A stretch of DNA of 64,000 nucleotides, taken from assembly GCF_003111685.1 (NCBI RefSeq), contig NZ_CP022189.1:1504001-1568000 (forward strand), read 5' to 3'. Both the position numbers and the translations under genes were made by a program. The DNA is from Alloyangia pacifica (GTDB taxonomy: Bacteria; Pseudomonadota; Alphaproteobacteria; Rhodobacterales; Rhodobacteraceae). The notes below the pieces were generated by a model. The model was not told the origin of the DNA. It made no database searches and was given only the letters and a program-made list of their open reading frames with translations. This document shows, piece by piece, positions 19,208 through 28,628 of the stretch; position 1 is the stretch's first letter, and every line of letters begins with the position of its first letter.

Positions 19208-19771
19208 ATGTCTGAAGAATTCGAACTCGACACCGCCGATCTCCAGCGCCGCATGGATGGCGCCATGGCCAATCTGCGCACCGAATTTGCCTCGCTGCGG
19301 ACCGGGCGCGCCTCGGCCTCGATGCTCGAGCCGGTGCAGGTCGATGCCTATGGCTCGATGACTCCGATCAACCAGGTCGGCACCGTCAACGTGCCCGAGC
19401 CGCGCATGGTCACCATCAACGTCTGGGACAAGGGTCTCGTCGGCAAGGTGGAAAAGGCGATCCGCGAGAGCGGCCTCGGCATCAACCCGCAGCTCAACGG
19501 CACGATCATCATGCTGCCGATCCCCGAGCTGAACGAGGAGCGCCGCCGCGATCTGACCAAGGTTGCGGGCCAATACGCCGAGCATGCCCGCGTTTCCATC
19601 CGCAACGTGCGCCGCGATGGCATGGACCAGATCAAGAAGGCAAAGGCCGACGGACTGTCCGAGGACGACCAGAAGCTCTGGGAATCCGAGGTTCAGGACA
19701 TGACCGACACCTATATCAAGAAGGTCGACGCCGCGCTGGAGACCAAGCAGGAAGAGATCATGCAGGTCTGA
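19208..19771 (+). CDS. frr: Ribosome recycling factor
   Basis: This 187-residue protein splits post-termination ribosomes together with EF-G. The full-length two-domain form is present, with the LRTGRAS segment near residue 34, [11 protein letters not shown] in the middle and [15 protein letters not shown] sequence ([16 protein letters not shown]) near residue 132. It heads the uppS-cdsA-dxr-rseP cluster with a 28-base gap to uppS. The gene pyrH, often just upstream, is absent here; sufE occupies that place. Confidence 0.97.
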   Translation: MSEEFELDTADLQRRMDGAMANLRTEFASLRTGRASASMLEPVQVDAYGSMTPINQVGTVNVPEPRMVTINVWDKGLVGKVEKAIRESGLGINPQLNGTIIMLPIPELNEERRRDLTKVAGQYAEHARVSIRNVRRDGMDQIKKAKADGLSEDDQKLWESEVQDMTDTYIKKVDAALETKQEEIMQV

Positions 19772-19799
19772 GGCGGAAACGCCCAAGCGAGGAGGGCCT

Positions 19800-20525
19800 A
19801 TGCCCAAACCGATCCGAGACGGCAGCGGCCCGCGTCACGTGGCCATCATCATGGACGGCAATGGCCGGTGGGCGACCCAGCGGGGCCGCCCACGGCTGTT
19901 CGGCCACCATGCCGGTGCCAAGAGGGTCCGCGAGATCGTCCAGGCCTGCCCCGATGTCGGGGTCAAGTACCTGACGATCTTCGCCTTCTCGACCGAGAAC
20001 TGGAAGCGCACCCAGACCGAGGTGGCGGGGCTCATGAGCCTCTTCCGTCGCTATATCCAAAAAGAGGCGCGCGCGCTTCACGCCGAGAACGTTCAGGTCC
20101 GCTTCATCGGCGACCGGGTGAAGCTCGATAAGAAGCTGGTGACCCTGATGGACGAGCTCGAGGCGCTGACCTCGGGATGTACCGGGGTCAACCTGACCAT
20201 CGCCATCAACTACGGCGGCCGCGACGAGGTCGCCCGGGCGACCAAGCGGCTGGCACAGGATGTGGCCGCGGGCAAGCTCAGCCCCGAGGACGTCAACGAA
20301 GAGACCTTGCCAAAATATCTTGATACCTGCGTGCTGCCCGACCCCGACCTGGTGATCCGCACCTCGGGAGAGGCGCGCATCTCGAACTTCCTGCTCTGGC
20401 AGTCCGCTTATGCGGAATACGAGTTTGTCGATACGCTCTGGCCGGATTTCTGTGCCTCGGAGTTCTCGTCCCTGATCGGCGGCTACGGGCTGCGCGAGCG
20501 GCGCTACGGCGGGGTGAAGGCATGA
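19800..20525 (+). CDS. uppS: Isoprenyl transferase (undecaprenyl diphosphate synthase)
   Basis: This 241-residue cis-prenyltransferase elongates farnesyl diphosphate to the C55 carrier used for peptidoglycan and polysaccharide assembly. Asp19 in IMDGNGRWA is the catalytic aspartate. FAFSTENWKR near residue 61 and the C-terminal DLVIRTSGEARISNFLLWQ segment with the diphosphate-binding arginines are intact. Its stop overlaps the cdsA start (ATGA). Confidence 0.97.
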   Translation: MPKPIRDGSGPRHVAIIMDGNGRWATQRGRPRLFGHHAGAKRVREIVQACPDVGVKYLTIFAFSTENWKRTQTEVAGLMSLFRRYIQKEARALHAENVQVRFIGDRVKLDKKLVTLMDELEALTSGCTGVNLTIAINYGGRDEVARATKRLAQDVAAGKLSPEDVNEETLPKYLDTCVLPDPDLVIRTSGEARISNFLLWQSAYAEYEFVDTLWPDFCASEFSSLIGGYGLRERRYGGVKA

Positions 20526-21313
20526 GCTCGGCACGCTGGAGCGACCTCGCGCCGCGCATGGGCTCGGCGGCGGTGCTGATCGTCGTTGCGCTGATCTGCG
20601 TCTGGCTGGGCGGGATTTGGTGGCGGCTTGCCATCTCGCTGGCCTGCGGCGGCATGGTCTGGGAACTGGTCAACATGGTCGACACCAACCGCCGGAAGTC
20701 GGCCAAGGTGCTTGCGCTTGTCGCCGGCGTCTGCGCTCTGGCGTCGGTCTACCTGCCCCCGGCCTTCGCGCTGCCGCTGCTGCTGCTGCCCTCGATGGTC
20801 GGCCTTGGCCAGATGGAGCGGGGCGGGGTGACCTATGCGGTCTTCACCGCGATGATCATGCTCGCAGGCTACGGCATCATGTCGCTGCGCTCGGACTTCG
20901 GGCTCACCTGGATGCTGTGGATGGTGACCGTGGTCGTGGTGACCGACGTTGCTGGCTATTTCGCCGGCCGCGCCATCGGGGGCCCCAAGCTCTGGCCGCG
21001 CGTCAGCCCCAAGAAAACATGGTCCGGCTCTGCCGCGGGCTGGATCGGCGCGGGCATCGTCGGCGCGGTCTTCGCCGCGCTGTCGCGCGAGGCGGGCTTC
21101 GGGCTCGTGGGCGTCTCGATCGCCATCTCCATGGCCAGCCAGATCGGCGATATCGCCGAGAGCGCCATCAAGCGCCGCGCCGGGGTGAAGGACAGCTCGA
21201 GCCTGCTGCCGGGCCACGGCGGCCTGCTTGACCGTTTCGACGGCATGCTGGGCGCCGCGCTCTTCCTGCTGATCGCGGGGCAGATCGTCGATTTCCCGCC
21301 CGGGGTCGAATGA
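20522..21313 (+). CDS. cdsA: Phosphatidate cytidylyltransferase
   Basis: This 263-residue membrane enzyme makes CDP-diacylglycerol from phosphatidate and CTP for phospholipid synthesis. It has about seven membrane helices. The C-terminal family signature runs through SAIKRRAGVKDSSSLLPGHG and GLLDRFDGML, with the two aspartates used for metal binding. Coupled by a 4-base overlap to uppS and 10 bases ahead of dxr. Confidence 0.95.
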   Translation: MSSARWSDLAPRMGSAAVLIVVALICVWLGGIWWRLAISLACGGMVWELVNMVDTNRRKSAKVLALVAGVCALASVYLPPAFALPLLLLPSMVGLGQMERGGVTYAVFTAMIMLAGYGIMSLRSDFGLTWMLWMVTVVVVTDVAGYFAGRAIGGPKLWPRVSPKKTWSGSAAGWIGAGIVGAVFAALSREAGFGLVGVSIAISMASQIGDIAESAIKRRAGVKDSSSLLPGHGGLLDRFDGMLGAALFLLIAGQIVDFPPGVE

Positions 21314-21323
21314 GACACGAGAA

Positions 21324-22493
21324 ATGAGACGCATTTCCATTTTCGGCGCGACGGGATCGATTGGTCAGAACACGCTCGACCTTATCGCCCGTGATCCCGA
21401 AAGCTATCACGTCGTCGCGCTCACCGGTGGCAAGAACGTCGCGCAACTTGCCAAGGACGCACGTAAATTCGGCGCTGAGCTTGCGGTAACCGCGGATCCC
21501 GCGCTGCTGCCCGAGCTGCGCGCGCGGCTGGCCGGATCGTCGGTCGAGGCAGCAGCGGGCCCCGAGGCCATTGTCGAAGCCGCCTCACGCCAGGCCGATT
21601 GGGTCATGTCGGCGATCGTCGGCGCAGCGGGTCTGGCGCCGGGGCTGCGGGCGCTCGAAAAAGGCGCGACACTGGCGCTGGCGAACAAGGAAAGCATGGT
21701 CTGCGCCGGGCCGCTGGTGCTGCACACCGCGCGGGCCCATGGCGGGCGCGTGCTGCCGGTGGACAGCGAGCATTCGGCGGTCTTTCAGGCGCTGATCGGC
21801 GAGGAGATGAGCCGCGTTGAGCGGGTGATCATCACCGCCTCGGGTGGCGCCTTCCGCGACTGGCCGGTGGAGAAGCTGGCCGAGGCGAGCCCCGAGCAAG
21901 CGGCGACCCATCCCAACTGGGACATGGGCCAGCGGATCACGATCGATTCCGCCTCTATGTTTAACAAGGCCCTGGAAGTCATCGAAACCAAGGAGTTTTT
22001 CGGGCTGGAACCCGAGAAGATCGAGGTCGTCGTCCATCCCGAGAGCATGATCCACGCGCTGGTCGGCTTCTGCGACGGGGCGCTGATGGCCCATCTCGGG
22101 CCGCCGGACATGCGCCATGCCATCGGCTTTGCGCTGCACCATCCGCAGCGCGCCGCGCTGCCGGTGGAGCGGCTCGATCTGGTGAAGCTCTCACAGCTGA
22201 CCTTCCGCCCGGCCTGCGAGACGCGCTGGCCGGCGCTTCGGCTGGCGCGCGAGGTCATGGCGGCGGGCGGGCTCTCGGGCGCGGTGTTCAACGCCGCCAA
22301 GGAGCAGGCGCTCGACGATTTCATCGGCAAGCGCATCGGCTTTCAGGACATGGCGGGGATCGTCGAGCGGACGCTGGAGCATCTTTCGGCGGAGAGCGCA
22401 GTCACAAGCGCCGAGATCACCCTTGATAACGTCCTCGCCGCTGACCATCTCGCACGCAGGACCGCGCGCGAGCTGATGCTGCAGCACCACTGA
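21324..22493 (+). CDS. dxr: 1-deoxy-D-xylulose-5-phosphate reductoisomerase
   Basis: This 389-residue enzyme converts DXP to MEP with NADPH, the committed step of the non-mevalonate isoprenoid pathway that feeds UppS. The NADPH loop GATGSIGQNTL is at residues 7-17. ANKESMV near 122 and VDSEHSAVFQ near 150 carry the metal- and substrate-binding residues. The length is normal. Confidence 0.97.
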   Translation: MRRISIFGATGSIGQNTLDLIARDPESYHVVALTGGKNVAQLAKDARKFGAELAVTADPALLPELRARLAGSSVEAAAGPEAIVEAASRQADWVMSAIVGAAGLAPGLRALEKGATLALANKESMVCAGPLVLHTARAHGGRVLPVDSEHSAVFQALIGEEMSRVERVIITASGGAFRDWPVEKLAEASPEQAATHPNWDMGQRITIDSASMFNKALEVIETKEFFGLEPEKIEVVVHPESMIHALVGFCDGALMAHLGPPDMRHAIGFALHHPQRAALPVERLDLVKLSQLTFRPACETRWPALRLAREVMAAGGLSGAVFNAAKEQALDDFIGKRIGFQDMAGIVERTLEHLSAESAVTSAEITLDNVLAADHLARRTARELMLQHH

Positions 22494-22564
22494 AGCTGAC
22501 CACCGCGCGCCGGCAAGACGGCCCGCCACGGGACAAGAAAAAACGAGTTGAAAGGGCAGGGCCT

Positions 22565-23911
22565 TTGGAGATCACCCAGCTGATTCCGCAATTCGGGGGC
22601 GTTATCTGGACGCTTCTGGCATTCGTCATCGCGCTGTCGGTGATCGTCGCGATCCACGAGTACGGGCATTACATCGTCGGCCGCTGGTCGGGGATCCATG
22701 CCGATGTCTTTTCGCTTGGCTTCGGCCCGGTGCTGATGAGCCGTGTCGACAAGCATGGCACCCGCTGGCAGATCGCCGCGCTGCCCTTCGGCGGCTACGT
22801 GAAGTTCAAAGGAGACGACACCGCCGCGAGCGGCACCGCCGACACCGCAGCCCTTGAGGCGATGACCGAAGAGGAGCGCCGCCAGACCATGACCGGCGCG
22901 CCGCTCTGGGCCCGCGCCGCCACCGTTGCCGCCGGACCGGTGTTCAACTTCGTGCTGACGATCGTCCTGTTCACCGGCATCTTCATGATGCAGGGACAGG
23001 TCTCCGAGCCGCTTACCGTCGGCGAGCTGCGCCCCATGCCGAGCGTGCAGGAGCTGCAGGAGGGTGACGTGCTGCTGGAGATCGAGGGCATGCCGACGCC
23101 CTCCTTCGACGACGCCGACGGCTTCGACAGCTTCCTCAAGAACCTGCCGCTGCAGAACTCGCTCACCTACACGGTCGAGCGCGATGGCGGCCGGCAAGAG
23201 GTGAGTGGCCCCTATGTCTACCCGGCGCTGGTCTCGCAGGTCGTGCCGCGCTCTGCCGCCATCGAGGCGGGCATGGAGCAGGGCGACGTGATCATGGCGA
23301 TCGACGGCGTGCCGATCTTTGCCTTCGACCAGCTCAAACAGCGCGTGGAAAGCTCGGATGGCGCGACGCTGGGGCTCGAGGTCTGGCGCGATGGTGAGAT
23401 CCTCGATCTTGCACTCACCCCGAAGCGCACCGACGAGCCGCTGCCCGACGGCGGCTATCACACCGTCTACCGCATCGGCATCGTCGGCGGCATCTTCTTC
23501 GAGCCAGCGACAGAGACCGTTGGTCCGGTCGACGCGGTGAAGGGCGCGGTGAGCCGCACCTACAGCATCGCCGCCGGCTCGCTCTCGGGCCTGTGGCACA
23601 TGATCGCCGGCAATATCTCCTCGTGCAATCTGTCGGGACCGATCGGCATCGCCGAGACCTCGGGCGCCATGGCCTCGCAGGGGGGGCAGAGCTTCTTGAC
23701 CTTCATCGCGGTGCTCTCGACCGCCGTGGGGCTGCTGAACCTCTTTCCGGTGCCGGTGCTCGACGGCGGGCATCTGGTGTTCTTCGCCTACGAGGCGGTC
23801 ACCGGCAAGCCGCCCTCGGAGCGGGCGCTGCGCGCGCTGATGTCCGCCGGGCTGGTGTTGATCCTCGGCATGATGGTCTTTGCTCTGACCAACGATATCT
23901 TCTGCCCCTGA
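22565..23911 (+). CDS. rseP: RIP metalloprotease RseP (site-2 protease)
   Basis: This 448-residue intramembrane zinc protease cleaves anti-sigma factors and cleans up signal peptides. The zinc site HEYGH is at residues 31-35 in the first helix. A PDZ domain lies around residues 205-285, and the C-terminal NLFPVPVLDGGHL motif completes the active site. No ATG precedes the first helix, so translation probably begins at TTG 22565, with AAAGGGCAGGG before it. A terminator 50 bases past the stop ends the uppS-rseP transcript. Confidence 0.95.
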   Translation: MEITQLIPQFGGVIWTLLAFVIALSVIVAIHEYGHYIVGRWSGIHADVFSLGFGPVLMSRVDKHGTRWQIAALPFGGYVKFKGDDTAASGTADTAALEAMTEEERRQTMTGAPLWARAATVAAGPVFNFVLTIVLFTGIFMMQGQVSEPLTVGELRPMPSVQELQEGDVLLEIEGMPTPSFDDADGFDSFLKNLPLQNSLTYTVERDGGRQEVSGPYVYPALVSQVVPRSAAIEAGMEQGDVIMAIDGVPIFAFDQLKQRVESSDGATLGLEVWRDGEILDLALTPKRTDEPLPDGGYHTVYRIGIVGGIFFEPATETVGPVDAVKGAVSRTYSIAAGSLSGLWHMIAGNISSCNLSGPIGIAETSGAMASQGGQSFLTFIAVLSTAVGLLNLFPVPVLDGGHLVFFAYEAVTGKPPSERALRALMSAGLVLILGMMVFALTNDIFCP

Positions 23912-23961
23912 TCTTTCCGGCCCCGGTGCCGGGGCCGCGAAGACGGACCCAAAGACTGTCG

Positions 23962-23998
23962 AAGGCCGGGCTGGGGCAATCCTCGACCCGGCCTTTTT
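23962..23998 (+). terminator. Intrinsic terminator after rseP
   Basis: AAGGCCGGG...CCCGGCC followed by TTTTT. A second stable hairpin (CGGCCCCG/CGGGGCCG) lies at 23918-23937, directly after the rseP stop. Together they separate the uppS-cdsA-dxr-rseP unit from the small ORF and bamA downstream. Confidence 0.85.
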
Positions 23999-24061
23999 GC
24001 CCTAAATCCGCCATGATGGCCCGCTATCGAGTGATCCGGGTATAGTTAACCGGGGGACGAA

Positions 24062-24187
24062 ATGCAGACCTTCCAAAACGGCTATCGCGGGCTCGGCGTG
24101 CTGCTGGCGATCAACTGGGATCGGTTGTTCTTCGTCGCGGTGATCCTTGTCGCGTTGTATTTTGGCGCCTTCCTGGGAACTCTTTGA
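24062..24187 (+). CDS. Small single-span membrane protein between rseP and bamA
   Basis: This 41-residue frame begins with ATG preceded by a purine-rich GGGGGACGAA and ends with TGA at 24185-24187. It reads MQTFQNGYRGLGVLLAINWD, then one hydrophobic helix (LFFVAVILVALYFGAFL) to the end. It lies after the rseP terminator and 84 bases before bamA, so it may be transcribed separately or with bamA. I do not recognise a named family. Its clean composition and placement in a conserved envelope locus make it a likely real small membrane protein. Confidence 0.6.
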   Translation: MQTFQNGYRGLGVLLAINWDRLFFVAVILVALYFGAFLGTL

Positions 24188-24206
24188 CCAGTCGCAGTTT
24201 CGTCTT

Positions 24207-24235
24207 TTGACAAGAAGACCTCCACCCGCTACTCA
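24207..24235 (+). promoter_or_regulatory. Candidate bamA promoter
   Basis: TTGACA at 24207-24212 is an exact -35 consensus; 17 bases later TACTCA is a weak -10. An AT-rich stretch (AATAAAAAAATAC) follows before the bamA start. The -10 match is poor, so this is tentative. Confidence 0.35.
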
Positions 24236-24271
24236 CAATAAAAAAATACTTTGGCGGAGTGGACAGCGAGC

Positions 24272-26638
24272 ATGAGCATCGAGCAGAAGTCGGGCAGGCC
24301 CCGCGGCAAAAGTTACGCGCATCGCGCAGGCGTTTCGGCGCTTGCCCTATCGCTTGCGGCGGCGATGGCCTTCACCGCGCTGACCGAGGCAGTGCAGGCG
24401 CAATCCTACGCATTCAGCAATGTCCGGATCGAAGGCAACGAGCGCATCGAATCCGGCACCATCCTCAGCTACGCGGGCATCGCCCGGGGCGAGACGGTGA
24501 GCGCGGGCGAGTTGAACTCGGCCTATCAGCGCATCGTGGACTCCGGTCTTTTCGAGACCGTCGAGATCACGCCGCAGGGCAACACGCTGGTGATCGAGGT
24601 CACCGAGTTCCCGACGGTCAACCAGATCGCCTTCGAGGGCAACCGCCGGCTCAAGGACGAGGATCTGGCCTCCATCGTCAAGACCCAGTCGCGCCGCGTC
24701 TACAGCCCGCGCCAGGCCGAGCAGGACGCCCAGCAGATCGCCAACGCCTACTTGCAGCAGGGCCGCATCGCGGCGCAGGTGACGCCGAAGCTGATCCGCC
24801 GTTCGAACAACCGCGTCGACCTCGTCTTCGAGATCTTCGAAGGCGGCGTGACCGAGATCGAGCGCATCGGCTTCGTCGGCAACCAGGCTTTCTCGGACGG
24901 GCGCCTGCGCCGGGTGATCCAGACCAAACAGGCCGGCCTGCTGCGCGCGGTGATCCGCAGCGACACCTACATCGAGGACCGCGTGGCCTTCGACCGCCAA
25001 CTGCTGCAGGACTTCTACGCCTCGCGCGGCTACGTGGATTTCCGCGTCACCGGGATCAACTCGGAACTCTCTGAGGAACGTGACAGCTACTTCCTGACCT
25101 TCAACGTCGAGGAAGGGCAGAAGTTCAACTTCGGCCGCATCGGCGTGGCGAGCGAGCTGCCCGAGGTCGACGTGGCCAGCTTCCGCAATGCGATCAGCCT
25201 GCGGTCGGGCAAAGCCTATTCGCCCGCCGAGGTGGACAAGGAAATCATCCGGCTCGAGCGTCTCGCCACCAAGCAGGGGCTGAACTTCGTCCGCATCGAT
25301 CCCCAGGTCACCCGCAACGACCGCGCGCAGACGCTGGACGTCACCTTCAACCTGACCCGCGGCCCGCGCATCTTCGTCGAGCGCATCGACATCGAGGGCA
25401 ACACCACCACGCTCGACCAGGTGGTCCGGCGCGAGTTCGACACCGCCGAGGGTGATCCCTTCAACCCCCGCGCCATCCGCGAGGCGGCTGAACGCATTCG
25501 TGCGCTCGGCTATTTCTCGGATGCGCAGGTCGACGCCCGCGAAGGCTCGACGCCGCAGCAGGTCATTGTCGACGTGAACGTCACCGAGAAGCCCACCGGG
25601 TCGATCGGCTTCGGCGGTTCTTACTCGACGACCGACGGCCTCGGCGCCTCGATCTCCTTTGCCGAGCAGAACTTCCTCGGCCGGGGCCAGCGCCTGTCCT
25701 TCGGGATCAACACCGCGTCGACGAACCAGAGCTACACGTTCAACTTCGTCGAGCCCTACTTCCTGGGCCGCGATGTCTCCTTCGGCCTCGCGCTCAGCTA
25801 TCGCGAGACGTCTTATGACAGCGCCGATTACGACACGGCGACAGGCCTCTTCCGCCCCAGCCTGACCTTCCCGATCTCGGACAACGGCCGTCTGGGCCTG
25901 CGCTACACCTACCGCTACACCGACATCATCGACTACGATGAAGATCAGGTCGGCAACGTCGTGATCTCGGAAGCCGAGGAAGACGCCCGCAACGATCACA
26001 TGCTGGGCTACACCTTCAGCTACGACACCCGGCGCGAGGGTCTCGACCCCGACCGCGGCTACCTGTTGGAATTCGGGCAGGACTTCGGCGGCCTCGGCAG
26101 CGACACCAACTTCGTGCAGACCGACCTGCGCGCCGTGGCGCAGACGCTGGTCTGGAACGAGGAAATCACCCTGCGCGCCACCTTCCAGGCCGGGGCGATC
26201 AATTACATCGATGGCGACAGCCGCGTGACCGACCGCTACATGATGACCGAGAACATCATGCGCGGGTATGAATACGCCGGTATCGGCCCGCGCGAAGTCA
26301 ACGACGACGAGGACATCGATTCCCCCCTGGGCGGCAACTACTACGCCGCGCTGCGCTTCGACGCCGAGTTCCCGCTCGGCCTGCCCGAGGAATACGGCAT
26401 CAGCGGCGGCGTCTTCTACGACATCGGCTCGGTCTGGGGCCTGTCCGACGACACAATCGCGAAGGCCGGGGACAACGAGATCCTCTACAGCGATTTCACC
26501 GCCCGCCAGTCGATCGGCTTCTCGGTGTTCTGGGACTCGGTGCTCGGGCCTCTCCGCCTGAACTTCTCGACCCCGGTGGCGAAGGAAAAATATGACAACG
26601 AGCAGAACTTCAGCCTCTCGGTGTCGAGCACCTTCTGA
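24272..26638 (+). CDS. bamA: Outer-membrane protein assembly factor BamA
   Basis: This 788-residue protein is the core of the BAM complex that inserts beta-barrel proteins into the outer membrane. A long basic N-terminus leads into a signal peptide cleaved near residue 44 (AVQAQ). Five POTRA repeats span about residues 46-430, and the 16-strand barrel follows to the terminal phenylalanine (SVSSTF). The start at 24272 was chosen over an in-frame TTG at 24251. The skp gene begins inside its last 47 bases in another frame. Confidence 0.97.
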   Translation: MSIEQKSGRPRGKSYAHRAGVSALALSLAAAMAFTALTEAVQAQSYAFSNVRIEGNERIESGTILSYAGIARGETVSAGELNSAYQRIVDSGLFETVEITPQGNTLVIEVTEFPTVNQIAFEGNRRLKDEDLASIVKTQSRRVYSPRQAEQDAQQIANAYLQQGRIAAQVTPKLIRRSNNRVDLVFEIFEGGVTEIERIGFVGNQAFSDGRLRRVIQTKQAGLLRAVIRSDTYIEDRVAFDRQLLQDFYASRGYVDFRVTGINSELSEERDSYFLTFNVEEGQKFNFGRIGVASELPEVDVASFRNAISLRSGKAYSPAEVDKEIIRLERLATKQGLNFVRIDPQVTRNDRAQTLDVTFNLTRGPRIFVERIDIEGNTTTLDQVVRREFDTAEGDPFNPRAIREAAERIRALGYFSDAQVDAREGSTPQQVIVDVNVTEKPTGSIGFGGSYSTTDGLGASISFAEQNFLGRGQRLSFGINTASTNQSYTFNFVEPYFLGRDVSFGLALSYRETSYDSADYDTATGLFRPSLTFPISDNGRLGLRYTYRYTDIIDYDEDQVGNVVISEAEEDARNDHMLGYTFSYDTRREGLDPDRGYLLEFGQDFGGLGSDTNFVQTDLRAVAQTLVWNEEITLRATFQAGAINYIDGDSRVTDRYMMTENIMRGYEYAGIGPREVNDDEDIDSPLGGNYYAALRFDAEFPLGLPEEYGISGGVFYDIGSVWGLSDDTIAKAGDNEILYSDFTARQSIGFSVFWDSVLGPLRLNFSTPVAKEKYDNEQNFSLSVSSTF

Positions 26639-27257
26639 GCTTGGGGCGCGCAGCTTGCTGCGCGCCGCCGCCCTCGGGCTCGGCCTTGCCGCGACGCCTG
26701 CGCTGGCGCAGGACGCCATGCGTCCGGGCATCGTGCAGAGCGAGATCCTTACAGTCGAGATCGACCGGCTCTACGCGGAAAGCGATTTCGGCAAAGAGGT
26801 CTCGAAGCTGCTCGAGGAGACCGGCACGGCCATCGCCGCCGAGAACCGTCGCATCGAGGCCGAGCTCACCGCCGAGGAAAAGTCGCTCACCGAGAAGCGC
26901 CGGACGATGGACGCCACTGCTTTCCGCAAGCTGGCCGACGCCTTCGACACAAAGGTGCAGGAGCTGCGCGACGCGCAGGACAGCAAGGCGCGCACCCTCG
27001 GAAATCTCTCGGAGGAACGTCGGCGCGCGTTCATCTCGCAAGCCGAGCCGGTTCTGGCCGACCTCATGCGCGATGCCGGCGCGAGTGTGATCCTCGACCA
27101 GCGCACGGTGTTCCTGTCGACCAATGCCATCGACATCACCGAAACAGCCATCTCGCGGATGAACGAGGTGCTGCCAAAACCCGATCCGCTGCCCGATCTG
27201 ACCAGCACCCCGAACGCGCAGGTTCCTGTTTCACCGGACACCCCGCCCAAGCCCTGA
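26592..27257 (+). CDS. skp: OmpH/Skp-family periplasmic chaperone
   Basis: This 221-residue protein should be the periplasmic holdase for outer-membrane proteins, encoded next to bamA as usual. The hydrophobic core (LLRAAALGLGLAATPALAQ) gives a signal peptide. The mature part, with SDFGKEVSKLLEETG and a charged helical stretch (about 75-135), is coiled-coil like, and the tail is proline-rich. The ATG at 26592 overlaps bamA but has AAGGA at good spacing; an in-frame TTG at 26655 would give a more ordinary signal peptide, so the start is uncertain. Confidence 0.85.
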   Translation: MTTSRTSASRCRAPSELGARSLLRAAALGLGLAATPALAQDAMRPGIVQSEILTVEIDRLYAESDFGKEVSKLLEETGTAIAAENRRIEAELTAEEKSLTEKRRTMDATAFRKLADAFDTKVQELRDAQDSKARTLGNLSEERRRAFISQAEPVLADLMRDAGASVILDQRTVFLSTNAIDITETAISRMNEVLPKPDPLPDLTSTPNAQVPVSPDTPPKP

Positions 27258-27376
27258 TCATGCGGCTCGCTGTTTCAGCCTGTTGCATCGCGTGACGTCG
27301 CCGCGCGCGCGCCGCTTGCCCCGAGCCGCCGGGATTGCTAGGGGAGAGGCGACTTTTTCCTTTTGAAAGGCCGACG

Positions 27377-27838
27377 ATGACCGAGACGCTTCTCAGCGCT
27401 GACATCCAGCTGATCCAGCGCATCCTGCCGCATCGCTACCCGTTCCTGCTCGTTGACAAGGTCGTGGAGATCGACGGCACCAGCTCGGCCGTGGGCATCA
27501 AGAACGTCACGATGAACGAACCGCACTTCCAGGGCCACTTCCCGGGCCTGCCGATCATGCCCGGCGTGACCATCGTCGAAGCCATGGCCCAGACGACCGC
27601 GGTCATGGTTGGGGCGGCGCTTGATCTCGCCGACAAGGACCTCAAGGTCTATTTCATGGGCATCGACAAGTGCAAGTTCCGCCGCAAGGTGGTGCCGGGC
27701 GACGTGGTCAAGATGAAGGTCCGCACCCTGCGCGGCAAGCCGGGCGGCAAGGTCTGGAAGTTCGAAGGCGTGGCGGAGGTCGACGGCGAACTGGCCTGCG
27801 AGGCGGAGTTCACCGCGATGATGGACCTGCCGGCGTGA
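27377..27838 (+). CDS. fabZ: 3-hydroxyacyl-ACP dehydratase FabZ
   Basis: This 153-residue hotdog-fold enzyme dehydrates 3-hydroxyacyl-ACP in fatty acid elongation and competes with lipid A synthesis for 3-hydroxymyristoyl-ACP. Catalytic His54 lies in [13 protein letters not shown] and Glu68 in IVEAMAQT. The start at 27377 follows GAAAGG. The stop overlaps the GTG start of lpxA, matching the usual fabZ-lpxA pairing. Confidence 0.97.
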   Translation: MTETLLSADIQLIQRILPHRYPFLLVDKVVEIDGTSSAVGIKNVTMNEPHFQGHFPGLPIMPGVTIVEAMAQTTAVMVGAALDLADKDLKVYFMGIDKCKFRRKVVPGDVVKMKVRTLRGKPGGKVWKFEGVAEVDGELACEAEFTAMMDLPA

Positions 27839-28623
27839 CCCAGAGCGTGATCCACCCCAGCGCCTATGTCGAGCCGGGCGCGCAGATCGGCGAGGGCTGC
27901 AAGATCGGCCCGTTCTGCCATGTCGGGCCCGAGGTGGTGCTGGCGGCGAACGTCGAGCTGAAGAGCCACGTGGTGGTCACCGGCCGTACCGAGATCGGCG
28001 AAGACACCGTGATCTTTCCCTTTGCGGTGATCGGCGAGATCCCGCAGGACCTGAAGTTCCGCGGCGAGAAAACCAAGCTGGTCATCGGCAAGCGCAACCG
28101 CATCCGCGAGCATGTGACGATGAACTCGGGCACCGAGGGGGGTGGCGGCGTCACCCGCGTTGGCGACGACGGGCTGTTCATGGCCGGCTGCCACGTGGCG
28201 CATGACGCGCAGGTGGGTGACCGGGTGATCCTGGTGAACAACTCGGCGCTGGCCGGCCATTGCGTGATCGAGGACGACGTGATCGTCGGCGGGCTGTCGG
28301 GGGTGCACCAATGGGTGCGCATCGGGCGCGGTGCGATCATCGGCGCCGTGACCATGGTGACCAACGACGTGATCCCCTACGGGCTGGTGCAGGCGCCGCG
28401 CGGCAAGCTCGACGGGCTCAACCTTGTCGGCCTCAAGCGCCGCGGCGTGAGCCGGTCGGACATCACCGCGCTGCGCGCCGCCTTCCAGATGCTGGCGCAG
28501 GGCGAGGGCGCCTTTGCCGAACGCGCCAAGCGCCTCGGTGACGAGACCCAGAGCGAATATGTCCGCGAGATCGTCGACTTCATCCTCGGCGACAGCGACC
28601 GTCACTTCCTGACGCCGGGCTGA
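27835..28623 (+). CDS. lpxA: UDP-N-acetylglucosamine acyltransferase LpxA
   Basis: This 262-residue enzyme adds the 3-hydroxyacyl chain to UDP-GlcNAc, the first step of lipid A synthesis. It starts at GTG 27835, sharing GTGA with the fabZ stop. The N-terminal left-handed beta-helix has hexapeptide repeats ([16 protein letters not shown] onward), with catalytic His123 in [10 protein letters not shown]. The C-terminal helical domain is complete. Six bases separate it from lpxI. Confidence 0.96.
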   Translation: MTQSVIHPSAYVEPGAQIGEGCKIGPFCHVGPEVVLAANVELKSHVVVTGRTEIGEDTVIFPFAVIGEIPQDLKFRGEKTKLVIGKRNRIREHVTMNSGTEGGGGVTRVGDDGLFMAGCHVAHDAQVGDRVILVNNSALAGHCVIEDDVIVGGLSGVHQWVRIGRGAIIGAVTMVTNDVIPYGLVQAPRGKLDGLNLVGLKRRGVSRSDITALRAAFQMLAQGEGAFAERAKRLGDETQSEYVREIVDFILGDSDRHFLTPG

Positions 28624-28628
28624 TCCAC

